A DNA stretch of 64,000 nucleotides from Hespellia sp. (GTDB lineage: Bacteria; Bacillota; Clostridia; Lachnospirales; Lachnospiraceae). The translations under genes were made by a program, and so were the position numbers. Each line of letters starts with the position of its first letter. The stretch's first letter is position 1. Below, in pieces: positions 24,685 through 33,300 of this stretch. Under the pieces are notes generated by a model that made no database searches, was not told the origin of the DNA, and worked only from the letters and a program-made list of their open reading frames with translations. Where the stretch lies: the NCBI GenBank assembly GCA_028694105.1, contig JAQUUC010000004.1:51090-115089 (forward strand). The letters run 5' to 3'.

Positions 24685-27600
24685 ATGAGGAAAAGAGTGT
24701 GGAAAAGATTATTGGCCTGCTGCTGTGCGGCGGCAATACTGCCTTGGGGGTTGGGCAGTGGTATTGACTGTAAAGCGGAAGACAATAAGAAAACAAAGAT
24801 CCAGAGCAGCAATGACAATTTAAAACTTTGGTATAATTCACCTTCTAAAATCAATACTTCGGAGGGGGCAGGCGGAGACTGGATGAAAGAGACATTACCG
24901 CTTGGAAATGGTAATCTTGGAAATTTGATTTTTGGAGGTGTGTCTAAAGAGCGGATACATTTCAATGAAAAAACGTTGTGGACAGGCGGTCCATCTCCAA
25001 ACAGACCAGATTATGAATTCGGAAATAAACAAACAGCATATACTGCAGATGAGATTGAAGCATACCGCAACTTGCTGGATGATAAAACAACAAATGTATT
25101 CAATGATGATCCTGCACTTGGAAATCCGGGAACATCTGGAATAATTAGATTCCCCGGTGAAAATAATCTCAACAAGGGAGAATATCAGGATTTTGGTGAT
25201 ATTTATCTGGATTATTCGCCCTCGGGAATCAAAGAAGATTCGGTGAAAAATTACAGGCGAGAACTGAATCTGCAAAACGGAATTGCCGCCACTGAATACG
25301 CATATAGAGGCGTTACTTATAAAAGAGAACATTTTGTAAGCAGCCCTGACAATGTAATGGTAACGAGACTGACGGCATCGGAAACACGAAAACTCAGTGT
25401 AAACATTAATATGCAGTTGAGCAACAAGAAACTGACACAAAACATTTCGGCTGACGATACTCAAAATACAATGACAATTGCCGGAGAAGTGAAGGATAAC
25501 GGGTTAAAATTCAGAACAACATTAAAAATTATTCCATCCGGCGGAACGATTTCATTTAATGATGAAAAAAAGCAATACGAAGTCGTAAAAGCAGACAGTA
25601 TTATGCTTGTAATGGCTGCGGAAACAGATTATCTTAATGAGTTTCCGACATACAGAGATACGGACAAAAATTTGGAAGAAGTGGTGAATCAAAGACTCGA
25701 TGCGTGCGAGACTGCGTCTTATGATGAATTGAAACAGCGTCATATTGAAGACCACATGGGTCTTTTTGAACGCGTCAAATTAGATTTGGGAGAATCTGCA
25801 CCGAATATTCCAACAAACCAGTTAGTCGACAAGTACAGAAAAGGCGAATATTCTAAATATTTGGAAGTGTTATCCTTCCAGTACGGACGTTATCTGACTA
25901 TCGCAGGTTCAAGAGGCACCCTTCCAAGTAATCTCGTGGGATTATGGACAGTAGGCCCTTCAGCGTGGACCGGGGATTATCATTTTAACGTAAATGTGCA
26001 AATGAATTATTGGCCGGTATACGTTACAAACCTTGCAGAATGCGGTGTTACAATGGTTGATTATATGGATAAGCTCAGAGCACCGGGAAGGCTGACAGCT
26101 GAGCGGGTACACGGAATCACAGGTGCGACTACAAATCATACAGGGTTTACAGTACATACAGAAAACAATCCGTTTGGTATGACTGCACCGTCAAAAAATC
26201 AGGAGTACGGCTGGAATCCGACGGGCGCAGCATGGGCAGTTCAGAATATCTGGCAGTATTATGAGTTTACGCAGGACCAAGAATATCTGGAAAGTACAAT
26301 CTACCCAATTATGAAAGAAGCTGCACAATTCTGGGATCAATATCTATGGGTGTCAAATTACCAAAAGATTGAGGAATCGGCTTCTGCTCACAATGGAGAA
26401 AATCGTTTGGTCGTAGCACCAAGTTTTTCGGAGGAACAAGGGCCGACAGTTGTAGGAAGCACATACGATCAATCTCTGGTTTGGGAGTTGTACAAAGAAT
26501 GTATTGAAGCGGGTTCAATCGTGGACGAAGACCCCGAGCTGCTGGCTAAATGGCAGGATAACATGGAGCGTCTTGATCCCGTGAATATTAGTGCAACGAA
26601 TGGAATCAAAGAATGGTATGAAGAGACACGTGTGGGGAAAGTCAATGGACAGAACCATTCATTTGCCCAAGCCGGAAACCTTCCGGAAATTCCAGTCCCA
26701 AATAGTGGCTGGAATATAGGACATCCGGGTGAACAGAGGCATGCATCACATCTGGTGGGTCTGTATCCGGGAACCTTAATTAACAAAGAAAATACAGAGT
26801 ATATGTCGGCGGCAATTCAATCTTTGAATGAGCGGGGATTTTACTCAACAGGATGGTCAAAGGCAAATAAAGTGAACCTGTGGGCACGTACAGGCGATGG
26901 AGACAGTGCTTATAAAGTATTAAACAACCTGATTGGCGGTAATTCTTCAGGTCTTCAGTATAATCTTTTTGATTCTCACGGCAGCGGTGGCGGAGAGACT
27001 ATGATGAATGGTAATCCAGTGTGGCAGATTGACGGAAATTACGGTTTGACTGCTGGAGTGGCAGAAATGCTGGTGCAGTCTCAACTTGGCTATACACAAT
27101 TTTTACCGGCAATTCCAAAAGCATGGAGTGATGGAAGCGTAGAGGGACTGAAAGCCCGTGGTAACTTTACAATTGGTGAAACATGGGCAAACGGTCTGGC
27201 AGAGAATTTCACTGTATGTTACGAAGGAAGTGAGGAACAAAGCACATTTACAGGTGAATATGCGAGTATTGTAAATGCAGAGGTGCTCCAAAATGGCAAT
27301 CCTGTGGAAGTGGTAAAGGATGAAGCAAACGGAAGAATTTCTTTTGAAGCAAAGCAGGGTGTAACTTATACAATTAAAATGACCAATGAAAATATAGGAA
27401 AACTGATTGAGGATGCGAAAGCGTTTTTAGCGGAACTTCATCCGGATTTAACTGAAGTAAGCAAAGAATTGACAACCGCAATCAGTGACCAAAATGCGAA
27501 TCTCGGTACTATCCTGCAGAAAGCAAAAGTGATGAATAGTACATATGCTGCTTATTTAGGGAAAGCAGAACTGGTTTATTACCTGACAAATCAGGAAGCT

Positions 27601-30099
27601 CTTTCCAATCAGGATATTGATGTATTATATAATGATTTGAGAGCCATGCGTCAAACACTGCTTGATAATTCAATGGATTTGGATTATTACCGCCAACTTC
27701 AGACAAGGATAACGGATATTGCGGCTGTTTTAGATGGCGAGATGAAAAACCGAATGGTTTCTTTTAGCAAAGAATCCGGACCTGTTAGTGGAGATAGTGA
27801 AACAGTAACGCTGAGCAAGAGCGCTGATGCGCCAAATTACGTGATTCGTTATACGGAGGATGGAACAGAACCGCGCACTGCGTCAGAAGAGTACAAAGCA
27901 GGAATTGAGTTAAGTAATCAAAAAAATACGACAGTGAGAGCTGCATTATTTTACAGAGAACAAAGAGTAAGTCCGATCTATTCGAAGCAATATACGGCAG
28001 GAAGTATCCGATTTGAGTCGGTAGAGATATCTAATAACAGCAACTGGGGTGCTACTTATGCAAAGGATAAGATGATTGACGGAGATGCGTCTACACGGTG
28101 GGCATTTAAAAAGCCATTACCAGCAGAACCGCTGGAAATTGAACTGACGTTGAGCGAAGTGCAGGAAATAAATAAATTGAACTTTAATTTCTTTGTTTCT
28201 TCCGCAAACGGAATTGGTCCATTTGAAATCCATGCATATGCAGATGGAAAATACCAAAAGATTTATGAGGGGACCAAGTTAGGTGATATCAACGATAGAG
28301 TGGGTAATGCAGACGGTGGCAGTGGAGGATATCATGCATATAAAGAAATTGGATTTCCGACAGTGAACACAAACAAAATTAAAGTGGTTTTGAAACCAGC
28401 ATTTTTGGGAGAACCTTCCGTTTATGAAATCACAGCCATGATGTTAAAAGAGATTAAAGACATTCCGGGGGATCAGACCGAGTTGAAGGAGACTATTCAA
28501 TTAGCTGATGCAGCAGATCGCACAGCAGCCTTTTATTTGGAAGCGGATGAGTCTTTACGCAATGCATTTGAAGGAAGCATACTAGACGGAAAAGACGTTA
28601 AGGAATTGACTCAGGCGGCATTGGACAGCAGAAGCCAGTTTATTAATAATTTATACTTTAGATTAGGATTCGGAGTAACTGACAAATTAGAGCTGGAGGC
28701 ATTGCTCGCGCAGGCAGATGAAGCCATGAACGGTTCCTACACAAGAGACAGCAAATATCGTCTAAATAAGGTACTGGCAGGGGCGAAAGCGATATATGAA
28801 GATGCAGAGGCAAGACAGCCGGCTGTAGATAAAATAGTGCAGGAGCTAAAGGATGCTATAAGTTATTTGGAGGATGCAAGTAAAACAACAGTAATGACAC
28901 AAAATCAGTTGACCGGAAGCAGTGAATGGATCGAAGTTGGAGCTTATAGAGCAACTAACAGTGATACAGCAGGAAGTGTGGCGTATGAGTTTACTGGGAC
29001 AGGCTTGAAAGTTCTAACGATTAATGCGGCTGACCATGGCATTATAGGGATAACAATTACAGATGAAAATGGCAATGTAGTGCATAGTGAAGAGGTTGAT
29101 ACTTATGCTGCAATCAGAAATGAGGGCGCCGTATTGATTGAGAAATCAGACTTGCAGGAGATGAAATATACAATCACATTTACCCGTATTGGAAACAGTC
29201 CTTCAAATCCGGCTGGTCGAGCGTCTTGGGTTGAAGTGGGTGATATGACCGTAATGTCTACTTTGACAGAAGAAGTGGATCGCTCAGCCTTAGCGGAAGA
29301 ATTAGGAGTTTGTAATGCGTTAATAGAAGCAGAGTATACAGCACAAAGCTGGTCTGCATTTGCAACTGTGCTGGGTGAGGCACAAGTACTTTTCCAAAAA
29401 ACAGATGAGGAAACGTGTACTTCCGAGATGGAAGATATGAGTGGAAAACTTGCTGAAGCAAGAGGAAAACTGGTTGTATTTGTGGATGTAAGTGAACTGC
29501 AGGAAACACTTGCAGGGGCAAAAGAAATCAAACCGGACGGTTATACGGCGGCGAGCTATGAAGCATTATCAAAAACTATTTTGGAAGTGGAAAGCTTTTT
29601 ACAAGGCTCTTATACTGCAGATGAAGTGATGGCAAAAACAGCGCTGTTGAAACAGGCAATTAGCAATCTGCGTGCAGATATGTCACAATTGCAGAATAAG
29701 TATAATGAAATAAAAGATAAAAAGCAGGAAAATGTGACGGATGAATCATGGAAAGAATTTGAAGCTTTGAGAGCAGAGGTGAAGAAGGCATTGGAAGATC
29801 AGACACTGACACCAGATGCAGTTGCAGAACTCATAGCAAAAGTAGATGCTTTTGAATTCAAGTATAAAGATGAGCATGAAGAACCTAATCCGGATCCAGA
29901 CAACCCGGACAAGCCGAATAATGGCAATACAAATAACGGGCAATCGGGTAATACAAATAACGGGCAGCAGGGTAATGCAAATAGTGTAGTTAAAACGGGT
30001 GATACGGTTATGATTTGGATACCTATGTTAACACTGCTAGTTTCTATGGTAGCAATCGCAGGATATATAATTCAGCGTAAAAGAAGAAGCATAGAATAG
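24685..30099 (+). CDS. Cell-wall-anchored GH95 alpha-L-fucosidase-like enzyme 1
   Basis: A 1804-residue secreted enzyme. Signal peptide (about 1-33); GH95 catalytic region (about 45-890) with the nucleophile-activating pair in FNVNVQMNYWP (Asn435, Asn437), general acid Glu584 in SEEQG, and Asp783 in QIDGNYG; chitobiase/Fn3-like domain (about 1023-1108); F5/8 type C sugar-binding-like domain (about 1108-1253); FIVAR-like helices; a beta domain (about 1402-1527); FIVAR repeats; an Asn/Pro/Gly linker with tandem repeats; sorting signal with KTGD, hydrophobic helix and RKRR. It likely removes terminal alpha-1,2-fucose (or L-galactose) from host glycans. The usual SPE motif is SEE here. ATG 24685 is preceded by AGAAGAGG. 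Confidence 0.88.
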   Translation: MRKRVWKRLLACCCAAAILPWGLGSGIDCKAEDNKKTKIQSSNDNLKLWYNSPSKINTSEGAGGDWMKETLPLGNGNLGNLIFGGVSKERIHFNEKTLWTGGPSPNRPDYEFGNKQTAYTADEIEAYRNLLDDKTTNVFNDDPALGNPGTSGIIRFPGENNLNKGEYQDFGDIYLDYSPSGIKEDSVKNYRRELNLQNGIAATEYAYRGVTYKREHFVSSPDNVMVTRLTASETRKLSVNINMQLSNKKLTQNISADDTQNTMTIAGEVKDNGLKFRTTLKIIPSGGTISFNDEKKQYEVVKADSIMLVMAAETDYLNEFPTYRDTDKNLEEVVNQRLDACETASYDELKQRHIEDHMGLFERVKLDLGESAPNIPTNQLVDKYRKGEYSKYLEVLSFQYGRYLTIAGSRGTLPSNLVGLWTVGPSAWTGDYHFNVNVQMNYWPVYVTNLAECGVTMVDYMDKLRAPGRLTAERVHGITGATTNHTGFTVHTENNPFGMTAPSKNQEYGWNPTGAAWAVQNIWQYYEFTQDQEYLESTIYPIMKEAAQFWDQYLWVSNYQKIEESASAHNGENRLVVAPSFSEEQGPTVVGSTYDQSLVWELYKECIEAGSIVDEDPELLAKWQDNMERLDPVNISATNGIKEWYEETRVGKVNGQNHSFAQAGNLPEIPVPNSGWNIGHPGEQRHASHLVGLYPGTLINKENTEYMSAAIQSLNERGFYSTGWSKANKVNLWARTGDGDSAYKVLNNLIGGNSSGLQYNLFDSHGSGGGETMMNGNPVWQIDGNYGLTAGVAEMLVQSQLGYTQFLPAIPKAWSDGSVEGLKARGNFTIGETWANGLAENFTVCYEGSEEQSTFTGEYASIVNAEVLQNGNPVEVVKDEANGRISFEAKQGVTYTIKMTNENIGKLIEDAKAFLAELHPDLTEVSKELTTAISDQNANLGTILQKAKVMNSTYAAYLGKAELVYYLTNQEALSNQDIDVLYNDLRAMRQTLLDNSMDLDYYRQLQTRITDIAAVLDGEMKNRMVSFSKESGPVSGDSETVTLSKSADAPNYVIRYTEDGTEPRTASEEYKAGIELSNQKNTTVRAALFYREQRVSPIYSKQYTAGSIRFESVEISNNSNWGATYAKDKMIDGDASTRWAFKKPLPAEPLEIELTLSEVQEINKLNFNFFVSSANGIGPFEIHAYADGKYQKIYEGTKLGDINDRVGNADGGSGGYHAYKEIGFPTVNTNKIKVVLKPAFLGEPSVYEITAMMLKEIKDIPGDQTELKETIQLADAADRTAAFYLEADESLRNAFEGSILDGKDVKELTQAALDSRSQFINNLYFRLGFGVTDKLELEALLAQADEAMNGSYTRDSKYRLNKVLAGAKAIYEDAEARQPAVDKIVQELKDAISYLEDASKTTVMTQNQLTGSSEWIEVGAYRATNSDTAGSVAYEFTGTGLKVLTINAADHGIIGITITDENGNVVHSEEVDTYAAIRNEGAVLIEKSDLQEMKYTITFTRIGNSPSNPAGRASWVEVGDMTVMSTLTEEVDRSALAEELGVCNALIEAEYTAQSWSAFATVLGEAQVLFQKTDEETCTSEMEDMSGKLAEARGKLVVFVDVSELQETLAGAKEIKPDGYTAASYEALSKTILEVESFLQGSYTADEVMAKTALLKQAISNLRADMSQLQNKYNEIKDKKQENVTDESWKEFEALRAEVKKALEDQTLTPDAVAELIAKVDAFEFKYKDEHEEPNPDPDNPDKPNNGNTNNGQSGNTNNGQQGNANSVVKTGDTVMIWIPMLTLLVSMVAIAGYIIQRKRRSIE

Positions 30100-30100
30100 A

Positions 30101-30160
30101 ATGGAGCTGTTGCTCCGTAGATGATAACTAATCTACGGAGCAACAGCTCCATCTTTATAC
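30101..30160 (+). terminator. Perfect 22-bp hairpin after GH95 gene 1
   Basis: 30101-30122 pairs perfectly with 30131-30152 around an 8-base loop. The T-run after it is weak (CTTTATAC), so it may act as terminator, 3' stabiliser or both. Confidence 0.65.
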
Positions 30161-30193
30161 ATAAAAACAGAAAAACGGACTCCGAAGAGTCCG
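30161..30193 (-). terminator. Minus-strand-oriented terminator without a minus-strand gene
   Basis: CGGACTC (30176-30182), CGAA loop, GAGTCCG (30187-30193). A-runs lie to its left, so on the minus strand the hairpin is followed by TTTTTCTGTTTTT. No minus-strand gene reads toward it nearby. Confidence 0.65.
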
Positions 30194-30215
30194 CGTGTGT
30201 TCACTGGAATCTGAT

Positions 30216-30266
30216 ATTCGAGTCTATGCGACATATCAGCAAATTCGATGTCGCATAAACTCGAAT
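30216..30266. promoter_or_regulatory. Operator, copy 2: 19-bp inverted-repeat arms
   Basis: Arm ATTCGAGTCTATGCGACAT (30216-30234), 13-base spacer, arm ATGTCGCATAAACTCGAAT (30248-30266), 18 of 19 positions complementary. The right arm is identical to that of copy 1 and lies at the same distance from TATAAT (30285-30290). The similarity extends over about 30199-30299 versus 24528-24632. Confidence 0.85.
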
Positions 30267-30284
30267 AGTGGACTCTATTTTTGT

Positions 30285-30290
30285 TATAAT
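30285..30290 (+). promoter_or_regulatory. -10 element of GH95 gene 2 (no -35 box)
   Basis: TATAAT with no -35 hexamer at the right spacing; the operator arm covers that position, as in copy 1. Confidence 0.65.
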
Positions 30291-30372
30291 AACTAAAAAG
30301 CTTCTTGGTAAGGAGGAAGAGAGCGACAAAATAAACAAGATAAAGTATAAGAAGACTGATGAGGAGAAAATT

Positions 30373-33300
30373 ATGAAGAAAGTAAAGAAGAGGGTGTTGT
30401 CTATTATATTGGCAGCATCCACGAGCTTAAGCCTTTTTCAGGGAGTAGGGATTGAGGCCTTGGCAAAGGAGAAGGTGGCAACTGAAGAAAATAATGCGGA
30501 CTTGCGGTTGTGGTACAACAAGCCCGTATCAGAGGGAGCGTTAATTCTGTCAGCAGGTAGTTTTGGAACAACCGCTGAAGAGAACCGCTGGCAGCAACTG
30601 ACGCTGCCGATAGGTAACAGCTCAATTGGTGCTAATGTTTATGGTGAGGTGAAAACAGAGCACCTGACATTTAATGAAAAAACATTGTGGGAAGGTGGAC
30701 CAAGTGAGGACCGGCCGAATTATAATGGAGGAAATATCACAGAGGCAGATGCGTCAGGAAAGACAAAATCCGATTATTTCCAAGAGATTAAGGAATTATT
30801 TTTAGCCGGTGAAAATGCGGAAGCATCAAGCTTATGTGATGAGTTGATTGGTGCAGGGAATCTGGATATGGATGCGCTTGGCGCTTATCAGGCGTGGGGT
30901 GATATCTACTTGGATTTTGGAATTGATAGTTCTAAAGTGAGTAATTATATGCGTGATCTGAACCTGAATACGGCTATTTCTTCGGTCAATTTTGAGTATG
31001 ATGGGAATAATCATAGCAGAGAGTATTTTGTCAGCTATCCGGATAATGTAATGGCGATGCAATTTTCTACGGAAGGGAAAGACAAGTTGGATATTGAAAT
31101 CAGCTTCCCGACGAAAAAAGAGAAGAAGACCGGAGAGGCTGGAAAGGAAGATACACCAATTGCAGATGCCGAGACGAAGACCATCACAACCAATGGTGAG
31201 ATGACAGATAACCAGATGAAGATGAGTTCTCAGCTAAAAGTCGAGAATTCGGGCGGAGAGGTTACAGCAGATGGTGAGAAGCTGATTGTAAAAGGTGCGG
31301 ATTCTGTAGTCGTATATGTAGCGGCTCAGACGGATTATAAGAATGAATATCCGGAATATCGGACAGGAGAATCAATAGATCAGATAGCAGCAGCGGTTGC
31401 CGGGCGCATTGACAAGGCAGTAGAAAAGGGCTATGAAGCTGTTAAGGCAGACCACATGGCTGATTACAAAGCGATTTATGACCGCGTGGAGTTAAATCTG
31501 GGGCAGAAGGAATCAGCACTTCCGACAGATGAGCTGCTGGCTGGATATAAAAATGGAAGCAATGAGGCATCAGATGACAGACTATTGGAGGTAATGCAGT
31601 TCCAATATGGCAGATATCTGACCGTAGCATCTTCTAGGGAGGGAACTCTTCCTGCTAACCTGCAGGGTATTTGGCAAAATCGTGTCGGTGATTCCAACAG
31701 AGTGCCGTGGGGCTCGGATTATCACATGAACGTAAACCTGCAGATGAATTACTGGCCTACATATGTTACTAATATGGCAGAATGTGCGAAGCCATTAATT
31801 GATTATGTAGATTCATTACGGGAGCCGGGACGTGTAACTGCTGAAGTATATACGGGTGTGGTAAGCGATGAAAGTAATCCTGAAAATGGTTTTACGGCAC
31901 ATACGCAGAATACTCCGTTTGGATGGACATGCCCGGGATATGGATTTGACTGGGGATGGTCACCTGCAGCAGTGCCTTGGATACTGCAGAATTGCTGGGA
32001 ATATTATGAATATACAGGCGATGTAGAGTATATGAGAGAGTATATTTATCCAATGCTTCGGGAAGAGGCCGTTTATTATGACCAGCTTCTTGTGTGGGAT
32101 GAAACATCACAGAGAATGGTAACAGTGCCAAGTTATTCACCGGAGCACGGTACGAGATCTATGGGAAATACATATGAACAGAGCCTTGTCTGGCAGCTAT
32201 ATGAGGATACAATTAAAGCAGCGGAGACCTTAGGGGTAGATGCTGATAAAGTGGCACAGTGGAAGGATACCCAGTCAAAGCTGGATCCGATTCATATAGG
32301 GGATGACGGGCAGATTAAAGAATGGTTTGAGGAGACAACGCTGGGAAGCGTGCCGGGATCAGACCGGAAGCATCGGCATTTGTCACATATGTTAGGCTTA
32401 TTCCCGGGAGATTTGATTTCTGTAGATAATGCAGAATATATGGATGCCGCTATCGTTTCCCTCAATGATCGTGACGATAAGAGTACTGGCTGGGGCATGG
32501 GACAGAGAATCAATTCATGGGCAAGGACAGGTGACGGAAATCGCGCGCATAAGTTAATCAAAACATTGTTTGAAGGCGGTATTTATCCGAATCTGTGGGA
32601 TTCGCATCCTCCGTTCCAGATTGATGGAAACTTCGGTCTGACTTCAGGTGTGGCGGAAATGCTGATTCAAAGTAATATGGGATATATTAATATACTTCCT
32701 TCCCTGCCGGATGTATGGGCAGACGGTGAAGTGGATGGCCTTGTTGCAAGAGGAAATTTTGAGACAGATATAAAGTGGAAGGACAAACTGGCAACAAATG
32801 TGGATATCCTCTCTAAAAATGGCGGGGAATGCGCTGTGAAACATGACAATATCAGTCTGGCAAAGGTAACAGACAGCCAAGGCAAGATTATGGATGTCCA
32901 GATTATTGATAAGAATAAAATTTCATTTGCTACAGAAGCAGGGCAAGAGTACCATATACAATTGTCAAATGAAGGCAAATTAAATGCCCCGGCGAATGTA
33001 GAAAGCTACAGAATTGTAAATACAGAGGCAGTAGTGTCATGGGACAAAGTAGAAGAGGCTGAAACCTATAACGTGTATCGCAAGATTAATGACGGTAAAT
33101 TCAGATTAATTGCAGATGGTGTTAAAGACACATCATATACAGACGGCGAAGCTAACACGCTATTGGGAGATATCCAATATAGAGTGGCGGGCGTGAAAGA
33201 GTATATTATTGGTGATCTGTCCGCAGAGGCCGTAACAAGTGACCTTGGAAGCCTGAGTACAATTGATGACAACAATCCAGTGGTTAAATACAGCGGATGG

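Noticed and set aside
30101..30193. Insertion-sequence ends or attachment site between the GH95 genes
   Set aside because: Two hairpins are present but no transposase, target duplication or tRNA; they are better explained as terminators.
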